Origin: Xenophilus sp. E41 | Lineage (GTDB): Bacteria > Pseudomonadota > Gammaproteobacteria > Burkholderiales > Burkholderiaceae_C | Assembly: GCF_003671765.1 (NCBI RefSeq) | Contig: NZ_QPIB01000008.1 | Location: 509,225 to 555,000 of the forward strand | Length of the DNA stretch: 45,776 nt | Direction of reading: 5' to 3' | In this document: piece by piece, positions 31,581-39,526 of the stretch | How the letters are laid out: the number at the start of each line of letters is the position of its first letter | How positions within the stretch are numbered: position 1 is the stretch's first letter | Position numbers and translations under genes: made by a program | The notes under the pieces: model-generated | What the model was told of the DNA's origin: nothing | Seen by the model: the letters and a program-made list of their open reading frames with translations, nothing else | The model's database searches: none

Positions 31581-32413
31581 CGCGCTTCCCCGCGGGGCGC
31601 CACACCGCAGGCGCGGCCGATGGCCTGCTGGGTCGCGAGCACGGCCGGCGCGACCTGCGTGCGCAGCAGCTTCGGCGACAGCGCATAGGCCGGCCCGCCG
31701 CAGCTGAGCGCATAGAGCTCGCCGCGCGGCCCGCGCAGCGTGAAGCCGATCGCGTTGATGTCGCGGTGCCATTCCTGGAACGAGCTGCCGTAACCGTGCG
31801 CTTCGACGTCTTCGGCGGCGCGCAGCAGCATGTCGCGCGCGGCCTTCCAGCGCTGCGGCGCCTCGCGGCGGTAATCCTGTAGCAGCGTGTCGCGCTCGGC
31901 TGGCGACAGTGCGCCGAAATACGCGCGCCCGCTGGCCGAGGTGGCGATGTCCATGCGCGTGCCGATGTCGGTGCGGGTGAGGATCACGGCCGAGCGCGGG
32001 CGCACCGTGTCGATCATGAGGATGTCCAGCCCGTCCCGCAGGCCCAGGTGCACGCTCGCCTGCGCACGGTCGGCCAGCTCGGCCAGGTAGGGGCGGCACA
32101 GCGCGCGCATGTCGAAGTTGCGCAGGTAGGCGCTGCTCAGGTCCAGCAGCGCCGGGCCCAGCTGGAAGCGCTCGCTGTCGGGGTCCTGCTGCACGAAACC
32201 GCCGGCCACCAGCGTGGCCGCGAGCCGCGACACGGTGGCCTTGGGGATGCCCGTCGCATCGGCCAGGGCGCGGTTCGACAGCGGGCCGGGCGCATCGGCC
32301 AGCGCCCGCAGCACGGCCAGTCCGCGCGCCAGCGCCGCCACCTCGTCGCGCGCAGCGGGGGCCGACACCTCGGCATCGTCGGGAGGGGAGGGGGGCGCTG
32401 AACGGCGTGGCAT
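31577..32413 (-). CDS. IclR family transcriptional regulator
   Basis: A 278-residue regulator. After a proline-rich N-terminus, the winged helix (about 25-85) has LARGLAVLRALADAPGPLSN and ATGIPKATVSRLAATLVAGGFV. The C-terminal ligand domain contains SVHLGLRDGLDILMIDT, ATSASGRAYFGALSPAERD and GYGSSFQEWHRDINAIGFTLRG, the last being the effector-pocket region. It is divergent from the Bug and dioxygenase genes, and a near-perfect 29-bp palindrome lies between. It is probably the specific regulator of that pair. ATG 32413 is chosen over an upstream ATG that would place the operator inside the gene. Confidence 0.93.
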   Translation of the reverse strand: MPRRSAPPSPPDDAEVSAPAARDEVAALARGLAVLRALADAPGPLSNRALADATGIPKATVSRLAATLVAGGFVQQDPDSERFQLGPALLDLSSAYLRNFDMRALCRPYLAELADRAQASVHLGLRDGLDILMIDTVRPRSAVILTRTDIGTRMDIATSASGRAYFGALSPAERDTLLQDYRREAPQRWKAARDMLLRAAEDVEAHGYGSSFQEWHRDINAIGFTLRGPRGELYALSCGGPAYALSPKLLRTQVAPAVLATQQAIGRACGVAPRGEAR

Positions 32414-32462
32414 GGCGGACGCGATTGTGGCGCGGCGCTGGACAGCGATCGACATCGATGTC

Positions 32463-32491
32463 ATTATTTCGGAACACTGTTCCAAAATAAT
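32463..32491. promoter_or_regulatory. 29-bp palindrome, candidate IclR operator
   Basis: Left arm ATTATTTCGGAACA (32463-32476), one central C, right arm TGTTCCAAAATAAT (32478-32491): 13 of 14 positions pair, with GGAACA-C-TGTTCC perfect at the core. The AT-rich outer parts stand out in this genome and probably overlap promoter elements. It ends 11 bp before the Bug start codon, immediately before the ribosome-binding site CAGGAG. IclR-family operators are typically palindromes of this kind. Confidence 0.75.
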
Positions 32492-32502
32492 CAGGAGACA
32501 TC

Positions 32503-33486
32503 ATGCAACGACGCCGATTCCTGCACGGCGCGGCCCTGGCCGCGTCCGCCGCCGGCCTGCCTGCCCTGGGCCGGGCGCAACCCGCGGCTGCGCCCTTTCC
32601 CAGGCAGCCCGTGAAGATGATCGTGCCCTTCCCGCCCGGCGGGCCGACCGACACCATGGCGCGGCTGATCGCGGTGAAGCTGCAGGAAGCCTGGGGCGGC
32701 CAGACCGTGCTGGTGGACTACAAGCCCGGCGCCGGCACCATCATCGGCATGGACTACATCGCGAAGGCGGCGCCCGACGGCTACACCTTCGGCATCGCCA
32801 ACTCGTCGCTGGCCGTCAACCCGTACCTGCACAAGGCGCTGCCCTACGACACGGCGAAGGACCTGGCCGGCATCACCCAGCTGGTGCTGCTGCAGCAGGC
32901 CATCGTGGCGCGCGTGGATGCGCCCTTCAACAATCTGGCCGAGATGATCGCGTGGGCCAAGAAGAACCCGGGCAAGCTGACCTACGGCACGCCCGGCGCC
33001 GGCAGCACCACGCACCTGGGCGGCGAGCTGCTCAAGCGCGAGGCGGGCTTCGACATGCTGCACTCGCCATTCAAGGGCAGCGCGCCGGCGCACACCGAAC
33101 TGATGGGCGGGCGCATCGACATCGTGATCGACCCCTTCCTCTCGGTCATCCCTTACGTGCAGGCGGGCCGCATGAAGATGATCGCCACGCTGGGCGACAA
33201 GCGCGTGCCGGGCTACGACTTCCCCATCGCGGCCGAGACGGTGCCGGGCTTCTCGGTCATCGGCATGCTGGGTTTCGTCGCGCCGGCGGCGACGCCCCGG
33301 CCGGTTGTCGACAGGATCCAGGCCGACACGGCGCGCGTGCTTGCCGTGCCCGAGACGCGCAAGCGCATCGAGGACCTCGGCATGCAGGTGGTCGCGTCCT
33401 CGCCCGCGCAGTTCGACGCCCTGCTGCGCAGCGAGATGAAGCGCTGGTCCAAGGTCATCGCCGACGCGCGCATCTCCCTCGATTGA
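32503..33486 (+). CDS. Bug/TctC family solute-binding protein with Tat-like signal
   Basis: A 327-residue periplasmic receptor. The N-terminus QRRRFLHGAALAASAAG fits a twin-arginine signal (RRxFL), with cleavage likely at GRA-QPA near residue 25; this suggests folded export. Bug motifs are VKMIVPFPPGGPTDTMARL, VLVDYKPGAGTIIG and HSPFKGSAPAHTELMGG. No TctAB transporter is nearby. It is in an operon with a TfdA-like dioxygenase, so the bound ligand is probably the substrate, such as an aryloxy or sulfonated acid. The gene starts just after the IclR operator. Confidence 0.92.
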   Translation: MQRRRFLHGAALAASAAGLPALGRAQPAAAPFPRQPVKMIVPFPPGGPTDTMARLIAVKLQEAWGGQTVLVDYKPGAGTIIGMDYIAKAAPDGYTFGIANSSLAVNPYLHKALPYDTAKDLAGITQLVLLQQAIVARVDAPFNNLAEMIAWAKKNPGKLTYGTPGAGSTTHLGGELLKREAGFDMLHSPFKGSAPAHTELMGGRIDIVIDPFLSVIPYVQAGRMKMIATLGDKRVPGYDFPIAAETVPGFSVIGMLGFVAPAATPRPVVDRIQADTARVLAVPETRKRIEDLGMQVVASSPAQFDALLRSEMKRWSKVIADARISLD

Positions 33487-33503
33487 ATACGGAGTCCTTT
33501 TCC

Positions 33504-34385
33504 ATGTCGTCCCTCCACCTGCAAGCCCTGCATCCGCATTTCGTCGCCGAAGCCTCGGGCCTCGACCTCACGCAGCCCCTGGCCGACGCCGACGTGCGCG
33601 CCATCAACGCCGCCATGAACCGGTACGGCGTGCTGGTGTGGCGCGGCCAGCCGCTCACCGCGCAGCAGCAGCTGCGCTTCTCCAACAGCTTCGGCCCGCT
33701 GGACATCGGCTTGAAGCGCGTCTTCAAGCGGCCCGAGCGGCTGGAGGACGAGCGCCTGATCGACATCTCCAACGTCGATGCGCAGGGCCAGGTGGCCAAG
33801 CGCGACTCGCCCAAGAACCTGTCGAACTTCGCCAACCAGCTGTGGCACAGCGACAGCTCCTTCATGAACCCGCGCGCGGCGTATTCGATGCTGCATTCGG
33901 TCATCAACCCGAGCTGGGGTGGCGAGACCGAGTTCGCCGACCTGCGCGCCGCGCACGACGCGCTCGACGCCCGCACGAGGGACACGATCGCCGGCCTGAG
34001 CGCCGAGCACTATGCGCTGCATACGCGCCTGCTGCTGGGCGACGAGGCCTACACCGACGCGCAGAAGAAGGAGATTCCGCCGGCCGTCTGGCCCCTGATC
34101 GACACGCACCCGGGTTCGGGCCGCCAGGTGCTCTTCGTCGGGGTGCATGCGCGGCAGATCGTGGGCTGGCCCACGGCCGAGAGCCGCATGCTGCTGCTCG
34201 ACCTGCTGGAACATGCGACGCAGCGCGAATTCGTCTACCGCCACGAGTGGCAGGTGGGCGACACCGTGATGTGGGACAACCGCGCCACGCTGCACCGCGG
34301 CCGGCGCTACGACATCGCCGAGCGCCGCGAGCTGCGCCGCACCACCGTCAACGACACGCCCGAGGCGATGCTGCAGGCCGCCTGA
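33504..34385 (+). CDS. TauD/TfdA family 2-oxoglutarate-dependent dioxygenase
   Basis: A 293-residue iron(II)/2-oxoglutarate oxygenase. The facial triad is visible as LWHSDSSFM (H115, D117) and NRATLHRGRRYD (H264), with a 2-oxoglutarate-binding arginine following near 275-279 (AERRELRR). These positions and the wording WHSDSSF and HRGRRYD are very close to those I recall for TfdA, which cleaves aryloxyacetates such as 2,4-D to the phenol and glyoxylate. Taurine or other sulfonate dioxygenases are less well matched. It is 17 bp after the Bug gene, under the same IclR operator. The actual substrate is unproven. Confidence 0.88.
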   Translation: MSSLHLQALHPHFVAEASGLDLTQPLADADVRAINAAMNRYGVLVWRGQPLTAQQQLRFSNSFGPLDIGLKRVFKRPERLEDERLIDISNVDAQGQVAKRDSPKNLSNFANQLWHSDSSFMNPRAAYSMLHSVINPSWGGETEFADLRAAHDALDARTRDTIAGLSAEHYALHTRLLLGDEAYTDAQKKEIPPAVWPLIDTHPGSGRQVLFVGVHARQIVGWPTAESRMLLLDLLEHATQREFVYRHEWQVGDTVMWDNRATLHRGRRYDIAERRELRRTTVNDTPEAMLQAA

Positions 34386-34398
34386 GGGGCGCCGCGGT

Positions 34399-35457
34399 TC
34401 AGCGTGCGGCCGACTGCTCGGGCCGCAGCGCGGTCTGCGCGACGGCCCGGCCCACCTGCTGGAAGATGGCGTCCACGTCCTTGTGCTCGTCCATCCCGGC
34501 CGCACACACGGCCACCACCACCGCATCGGCGCCGCGGTCCTGCGGGCGCAGCACGCCGGCATGGCAGGCACGCCGGTACTGCGTGCCCGTCTTGTGGATG
34601 AAGGGCTCGCTGCGCGGCAGCCCGGCCTGGAGCCGGTGGTTGGTGAAGGTGCCCAGCTTCATCGCGGCGTAGAGCCGCTGCAGGCTCGCGGGCTGCAGCA
34701 GTTCGCCGCGCGCCAGCTTCTCCAGCATGGCGCCGTAGGCATCCAGCGTCGCCGAATTGATGTCGTGCCGGTAGTAGCGGTCGTAGGCATCGTCGATGGT
34801 GCGCGCCTGCAGGTCGCCGGTCTTGAGCTTCAGGGCGCGCTGCACGGCCTGCACGCGCCCGGGTCCGAGCGGCGCGTTGGCCACCTGGACCAGGGCGGTG
34901 TTGGGCAGCTCGCGCGCGGACGGATGGATCTCGGCGTACACGTCGCGCCGCATGGTCGCGAAATTGGTGATGCGCTTGAAGCCCTGCGTGCCCAGCGCCT
35001 GGGTAGCGCTGCGCTGCACGGTGTCTTCGCCCACCGTGCGGATCAGCATGTTGGCGGCGGTGTTGTCGCTGTCCTTGAGCATGCGGTCGAGCAGCGCGTC
35101 CACCGTGTAGCGCCGGCCGGTACGCTCGCGCACCACGCGGCTCACGTCGATGCGGTCGGCGTCCTGCAGTTCGACGCTGTCGGACAGCTTGAGCTTGCCC
35201 GCGTCGACCTGCTGCAGCACCGCAATGGCGATCGGCACCTTCGTCATCGAGCCGAGATACCAGAAGCGCTCGGCACCATGGCGATGGGTCTCCCCGCCGT
35301 TCAGGCGCTTGACGTACACGCCGAGTTCGCCCGGCGTGGCGCGATCGATGCGGTCGATCTGCGCGCCGAGGGCTTCGCGCCAGTCGGCCGCACGCGCACT
35401 TTCAGCGAGCGGCAGCAGGCACAGCGGCAGGCACAGCAACAGGGCAAGTCGGCGCAT
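34399..35457 (-). CDS. Class A beta-lactamase-fold serine hydrolase (second of tandem pair)
   Basis: A 352-residue exported protein with a signal peptide (MRRLALLLCLPLCLLPLAES, cleavage after ARA near residue 23). Penicillin-recognising motifs are present at class A-like positions: SxxK in GSMTKVP (S70, K73), SDN in KDSDNTAAN (S130) and KTG in IHKTGTQ (289-291). The protein is about 60 residues longer than typical class A enzymes, with extra sequence between SDN and KTG. I cannot find a clear ExxLN omega-loop glutamate; RELPNT near 182-187 is the nearest. It may be a peptidase or lactamase-like hydrolase rather than a resistance enzyme. Its start lies 56 bp inside the upstream paralogue. Confidence 0.85.
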   Translation of the reverse strand: MRRLALLLCLPLCLLPLAESARAADWREALGAQIDRIDRATPGELGVYVKRLNGGETHRHGAERFWYLGSMTKVPIAIAVLQQVDAGKLKLSDSVELQDADRIDVSRVVRERTGRRYTVDALLDRMLKDSDNTAANMLIRTVGEDTVQRSATQALGTQGFKRITNFATMRRDVYAEIHPSARELPNTALVQVANAPLGPGRVQAVQRALKLKTGDLQARTIDDAYDRYYRHDINSATLDAYGAMLEKLARGELLQPASLQRLYAAMKLGTFTNHRLQAGLPRSEPFIHKTGTQYRRACHAGVLRPQDRGADAVVVAVCAAGMDEHKDVDAIFQQVGRAVAQTALRPEQSAAR

Positions 35458-36574
35458 CGGGAACTCCTCGGGTCAGCAGGCCGGAGCGGCACAGCGCGGC
35501 GCCGACCTGCTGCAGCGCGCGTTCGGAGCGCTCCAGCGACAGGTCGCCCCGCACGCAGGCCACCACCAGCACCCGCGCGGCGTCGGCCGTGCGCGGGCTG
35601 GTGACGAGGCCGGCATCGCAGATTCGCCGCCGCTGCGTGCCGGTCTTGTGGGCGAAGCGCGCATCCGGCGGCAGGCCGGCCTTGATGCGGCGCGTCCCTG
35701 TGGCGGTGCGCTCCATCACCTGCAGCAGGTAGTCGGTCATCGGACGGCCCAGGGCGCGGCCGTCCACCAGCAAGGCCAGCAGTTGGCCGTACGCGTCGAG
35801 GCGGCCGCTGTTGACGCCGCTGGCGTAGTAGGCCGTGTAGGCGTCCTCGAGCGGCATGCGCAAGCGAGACACCGGCACGTCCAGCAGTTGCGAAACCTTG
35901 CGCACCCGCGCCTCGTCGCTGCGTTCGCGGTGGATGGCCAGCAGGTCGACACCCGACAGGCGCGACGCTGCGGGGGTGAGCTGGCCATACACCTGCCGCC
36001 GCACGTCGCCCAGCGTGGTGATGCGGCCGATGCCTTCGGGCACCAGCGACTGCACCACCTCGTTGACGGCCTTCAGGCCGACCAGGTCGATCAGCATGTC
36101 GGTGGCGGTGTTGTCGCTGTGGATGATCATCTGGTCGATCAGCGCGCGCACCGTGCGCTGCGAACCCACCGGGGCGTGGTTGGTGCTGCCGGCGCCGTCC
36201 ACGTAGTCCGACGCGCGCACGGTGACCGGGGTGTCCAGCGTCAACCGGCCGGCTTCGACGGCGCGCAGCACCGCGATCGCGACCGGCACCTTGACCATCG
36301 AGGCCAGGTACCAGCGTTCACCGGCGCGGTAGCTGGCGTCCTCGCCGCTCGCGAGCTCGCGCACGTACACGCCCAGGTCCGAGCCTTCTGCACGATCGAT
36401 GGCCGCGAATTCGCCCATGAGCCGGGCGTGCCAGTCGGGCAATGCGTGCGCGGGCAGCGTGGCGGCGAGCAGGGCTGTGCCGATGCCGCAGGCCGTCAGC
36501 CGGCGGCGCAGCGAGGAAAGAAGGAGGACGAAGGCGGGCGCACGGCGGCGCGGCGGTGCAGGCGACAGGGGCAT
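35402..36574 (-). CDS. Class A beta-lactamase-fold serine hydrolase (first of tandem pair)
   Basis: A 390-residue paralogue of the next gene. A long proline/arginine-rich N-terminus precedes a hydrophobic export segment (ACGIGTALLAATLPAHA, about 28-44). Motifs are SxxK in LASMVKVP (S92, K95), SDN in HSDNTATD (S153) and KTG in AHKTGTQ (310-312). Both paralogues share the unusual spacing and the DAY(D/T)xYY and DAYGxxL segments, so they arose by duplication. The C-terminal tail (PVAVPAAVPAAAR) overlaps the signal-peptide region of the downstream gene by 56 bp. The 161-bp gap upstream (36575-36735) contains only a partial family A repeat at its far end. The start is uncertain; the frame is open further upstream. 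Confidence 0.85.
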   Translation of the reverse strand: MPLSPAPPRRRAPAFVLLLSSLRRRLTACGIGTALLAATLPAHALPDWHARLMGEFAAIDRAEGSDLGVYVRELASGEDASYRAGERWYLASMVKVPVAIAVLRAVEAGRLTLDTPVTVRASDYVDGAGSTNHAPVGSQRTVRALIDQMIIHSDNTATDMLIDLVGLKAVNEVVQSLVPEGIGRITTLGDVRRQVYGQLTPAASRLSGVDLLAIHRERSDEARVRKVSQLLDVPVSRLRMPLEDAYTAYYASGVNSGRLDAYGQLLALLVDGRALGRPMTDYLLQVMERTATGTRRIKAGLPPDARFAHKTGTQRRRICDAGLVTSPRTADAARVLVVACVRGDLSLERSERALQQVGAALCRSGLLTRGVPDAPTCPVAVPAAVPAAAR

Positions 36575-36725
36575 CGACGCGAGGGGCGGGGCGGGTGGAA
36601 CACGGCGCCATGCTGCCGCGGATGCGGCCGCGTCGGCGCAGGCGATCACGCCGTCCGCCTGTCCCGCAGACCGCGCCGTTCGGGCGATTTCATGATGAGT
36701 TCGGGTTGCAGCGCGCGAGCTGCTT

Positions 36726-36751
36726 GGGCGGGCAGCTATGAAATCGATAGC
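36726..36751 (+). repeat. Family A repeat, partial copy A4 over a stop codon
   Basis: GGGCGGGCAGCTATGAAATC and the closing GATAGC: only the right half of the element is present. The small hairpin is GCTAT (36735-36739), 7-nt loop, ATAGC (36747-36751). The CTA within it (36736-36738) is the TAG stop of the minus-strand LysR gene, so the element supplies the stop and the last residues. Confidence 0.6.
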
Positions 36752-37650
36752 GAATCGAAGCGCTCCACCACCAGGTCGTGCAGCGCCTGCGCCGCGGCCG
36801 ACAGGCTGCCTTCGCGCCGGCGTACCAGCAGCATGCGGCGGCGCAGGGTCGGCAGCGGGAGCGCACGCGTCACGATCGTCTCGCGCCGGAACTGGTAGAG
36901 CGTGAGCGTGGGCACCACGCTGATGCCCAGGCCGGCCTCGACCATGCCCATCACGGTGGCGAGCTGTTCCACTTCCAGCACGGTGTTCATCTGCAGCGGA
37001 TGCAGCGCGGCCTCAAGAGCCTGCCGCACGCTGGAGTTGCGCGTCATGTGGATGAAGGGCCAGGGCGCGAGCTGGCGCAGCGTGAGGCGCGGCGCGGTGG
37101 CCAGCGGGTGGTCGGCGCGGCACACGAGGTGGAAGCGCTCGCTGCCCAGCACGCGCGTGTGCAGCTCGGCCGCATCGCTGCCGCGCAGGCCGGCGGCCGC
37201 GAGCGCGAAATCGGCCTGGCCGCCGCGTACGAGGTCGATGCAGGCGTCCGACAGCAGGTCCGACAGCGCGATCGTCACGCCCGGCCACGCGGCGCGGTAC
37301 TCGGCGAAGAGCGCGGGCAGCCAACCGGCCGCGAGCGAGGGCAGGGCGGCGACGTGCACGCGGCCCTTGCGCCGCTCCACGTGGTCGGCCAGGTCGGCCA
37401 GCGCGCGCGTCGCATCGGCCAGCAGCTGGCGCGCGGACGGCTCGAACAGCCGGCCCTCGGGGGTGAGCTGCACGCTGCGCGTGTTGCGGTCGAACAGGCG
37501 CGTGCCCACCGCGTCCTCGAGCGAGCGGATGAGCGCGCTGAAGGCCGGCTGCGACAGGTGCGTGGCCTGCGCGGCGCGGGTGAAGTTGCGCAGCTCCACC
37601 AGCGCGAGGAAGGCGCGCAGTGCACGGGTCGACAGGTCGGGTGTGGCCAT
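36736..37650 (-). CDS. LysR family transcriptional regulator
   Basis: A 304-residue LysR protein. The N-terminal winged helix (1-65) has LRAFLALVELRNFTRAAQATHLSQPAFSALI, quoted here only as its start LRAFLALVELRNFTRAAQ, followed by LEDAVGTRLFDRNTRSVQLT. The C-terminal periplasmic-binding-like effector domain follows, with PSLAAGWLPALFAEYRAAWP and VEAGLGISVVPTL. It is divergent from the AtuA-Bug operon, with inverted repeats between, and probably activates it when the pathway substrate is present. The last codons, ending SLSIS and TAG, are formed by a partial family A repeat. Confidence 0.93.
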   Translation of the reverse strand: MATPDLSTRALRAFLALVELRNFTRAAQATHLSQPAFSALIRSLEDAVGTRLFDRNTRSVQLTPEGRLFEPSARQLLADATRALADLADHVERRKGRVHVAALPSLAAGWLPALFAEYRAAWPGVTIALSDLLSDACIDLVRGGQADFALAAAGLRGSDAAELHTRVLGSERFHLVCRADHPLATAPRLTLRQLAPWPFIHMTRNSSVRQALEAALHPLQMNTVLEVEQLATVMGMVEAGLGISVVPTLTLYQFRRETIVTRALPLPTLRRRMLLVRRREGSLSAAAQALHDLVVERFDSLSIS

Positions 37651-37662
37651 TGATTTGAAGAA

Positions 37663-37697
37663 CGGATCAATCGATCCGAAGTTTCGATTTTACGGAT
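37663..37697. promoter_or_regulatory. LysR operator candidates
   Basis: CGGATC-AATC-GATCCG (37663-37678) is a perfect inverted repeat. ATCCG (37674-37678) and CGGAT (37693-37697) form a second one across 14 bp. The pair may represent recognition and activation sites of the divergent LysR protein. Confidence 0.5.
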
Positions 37698-37717
37698 GAG
37701 GTGCCGCTGCCTACATT
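37689..37717 (+). promoter_or_regulatory. Promoter of the AtuA-Bug operon
   Basis: TTTACG (37689-37694) and TACATT (37712-37717), separated by exactly 17 bp, each match four of six sigma-70 consensus bases. The -35 overlaps the right arm of the putative LysR site, as expected for an activator-dependent promoter. Initiation would be near 37724, 22 bp before the ATG. Confidence 0.5.
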
Positions 37718-37745
37718 GAGCGCACAACGACAACGCCCCGGAGAC

Positions 37746-39134
37746 ATGTCGAGCCCTGCGCCTTCCCCCTTGCTGATCGGCTGCGCCGCCGGCTTCTCGG
37801 GCGACCGCACCGATGCGGCCGGCCCGGTGGTCGACACGCTGGTCGCACGGCTGCGCGCGCCCGATGCGCCGGCCGGCCAGCGCGCCTTCCTCATCTTCGA
37901 GACGCTGGCCGAGCGCACGCTCGCGCTGGCGCAACTGCGCCGGCGTGCGGACCCCGAGTCGGGCTACGAGCCGCTGCTGGACGACATGCTGCGCCCCGTG
38001 CTGGCCCGCTGCCTCGCCCACGGCATCCGCATCGTGAGCAACTTCGGCGCCGCGAACCCGCGCGCTGCCGCACGCCACATCGCGCGCATGGCCACCGAGC
38101 TGGGCCTCGCCGTGCCGGCCATCGCGGTGGTGGAGGGGGACGACCTCTCGGCGCCGGCGCAACGCGCGCTGCTGCGCAAGCAGATCGGCACCGGCTTCGA
38201 TGCGTTGCAGGTGGTCAGTGCCAATGCTTACGTCGGCGCCGAGCCCATCGCCGCGGCACTGCGTGCAGGCGCGCAGATCGTGGTCTGCGGCCGCGTGGCC
38301 GACCCGTCGCTCACCGTGGGCCCGGCCCTTGCCCACTTCGGCTGGGCCGCGGACGACTGGGACCGCATCGCCCGCGCGACCATGGCCGGGCACCTTCTGG
38401 AATGCGGCGCCCAGGTGTGCGGCGGCTACTTCGCCGACCCGGGCTTCAAGGACGTGCCGGCGCCCGAGGCGATCGGCTTTCCCATCGCCGAGATCGATGC
38501 CGACGGCGGCGTCGTCATCGGCAAGGCCGACGCACCGGGCGGTGTGGTCAGCGAGGCCACGGTCAAGGAGCAGCTGCTCTACGAGGTGCACGACCCCGCG
38601 GCCTACCTCACGCCCGACGTGGTGGCCGACATCGGCGAGGCCGAGGTCGCGCAGGTCGGGCCGAACCGGGTGCGCCTGTCGGGCGTGCGCGGGCACCCGC
38701 GGCCGTCCAGCCTCAAGGTCAACGTCTGCCACGAGGGCGGCTGGCTGGCCGAGGCCGGGATCTCCTACGCCGGTGCGCGGGCCGAGGCGCGCGCCCGCCT
38801 GGCGGCCGACACGCTGCGCAAGCGCCTGCCGGGCCTGGCGCTGCGTGTGGACCTCATCGGCGCCGTGAGCCTGTTCGCCGACGACGAGGGTCGCCTGCTG
38901 GCCGGCACGCCGGCCGGCGAGGCGCGCGACGTGCGTTTGCGCGTGGCGGCAACGCACGCCGAGCGCGCGCAGGCCGAGCGCGTGGCGCGCGAAGTCATGG
39001 CGCTGTACACCTGCGGCCCGGCCGGCGGGGGCGGCGTGCGCAGCGCGCTCACGCCGCGCTTGAACACCGTGTCGTGCCTGCTGCCGCGCGAGGTGGTCCC
39101 GACCCGCTTCGAGATCGTGGAAGGCACCGCATGA
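37746..39134 (+). CDS. AtuA family protein (acyclic terpene utilisation, DUF1446)
   Basis: A 462-residue protein of the AtuA/DUF1446 group. It begins with the family pattern LLIGCAAGFSGDRTDAAGPVV (9-29), continues with RIVSNFGAANPRAAARHIARM, VVCGRVADPSLTVGPALAHFGW and GHLLECGAQVCGGYFADPGFKD, and ends with LYTCGPAGGGGVR. AtuA is needed for growth on citronellol-type terpenes in Pseudomonas, but its reaction is not established to my knowledge. Related proteins occur in many acid-degradation operons. ATG 37746 has GGAGA upstream. The stop overlaps the following small gene (ATGA), so the two products probably act together. Confidence 0.9.
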   Translation: MSSPAPSPLLIGCAAGFSGDRTDAAGPVVDTLVARLRAPDAPAGQRAFLIFETLAERTLALAQLRRRADPESGYEPLLDDMLRPVLARCLAHGIRIVSNFGAANPRAAARHIARMATELGLAVPAIAVVEGDDLSAPAQRALLRKQIGTGFDALQVVSANAYVGAEPIAAALRAGAQIVVCGRVADPSLTVGPALAHFGWAADDWDRIARATMAGHLLECGAQVCGGYFADPGFKDVPAPEAIGFPIAEIDADGGVVIGKADAPGGVVSEATVKEQLLYEVHDPAAYLTPDVVADIGEAEVAQVGPNRVRLSGVRGHPRPSSLKVNVCHEGGWLAEAGISYAGARAEARARLAADTLRKRLPGLALRVDLIGAVSLFADDEGRLLAGTPAGEARDVRLRVAATHAERAQAERVAREVMALYTCGPAGGGGVRSALTPRLNTVSCLLPREVVPTRFEIVEGTA

Positions 39135-39490
39135 CGCGCATCCTGACCGTCCCCCTCGACCGCGTGGCCCACGGCCGCACGGGCGACAAGGGCAACCGTT
39201 CCAACATCAGCGTGATCGCCTGGCACCCGGCGCTGTGGCCGCTGCTCGTCGAGCAGGTGAGCGAGGCGCGCGTGGCCGCGCAGTTCGCGCACCGTCGGCC
39301 CACCCGCGTGCAGCGCTTCATGCTGCCGAAGCTGCAGGCGATGAATTTCGTCATCGACGACGTGCTCGACGGCGGCGTGAACGACGCGCTCAACCTCGAT
39401 ACGCACGGCAAGGCCCTGTCGTACCTGCTGCTGGCGCTGGAGCTCGAGGTGCCGGCGGAACTGGCTCAGCACCTCGCCGGGCCCGCCTGA
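39131..39490 (+). CDS. AtuA-like C-terminal domain protein
   Basis: A 119-residue soluble protein. Residues 8-28 (PLDRVAHGRTGDKGNRSNISV) carry the HGRTGDKGN motif seen at the C-terminus of longer AtuA proteins, where the two parts are fused. Here it is split off as a separate gene with a 4-bp overlap. It probably forms a complex with the AtuA-type product. The rest (NFVIDDVLDGGVNDALNLDTHGK) matches the same domain. No catalytic residues can be named. Confidence 0.85.
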   Translation: MTRILTVPLDRVAHGRTGDKGNRSNISVIAWHPALWPLLVEQVSEARVAAQFAHRRPTRVQRFMLPKLQAMNFVIDDVLDGGVNDALNLDTHGKALSYLLLALELEVPAELAQHLAGPA

Positions 39491-39526
39491 CGCCTTCCCA
39501 TTTTTTCAAACCAGGAGACAAGAGAC

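Noticed and set aside
34399-36574. Beta-lactam resistance locus
   Set aside because: The omega-loop glutamate is not evident, there is no AmpR-type regulator beside them, and the spacing of motifs is unusual; resistance is not supported.
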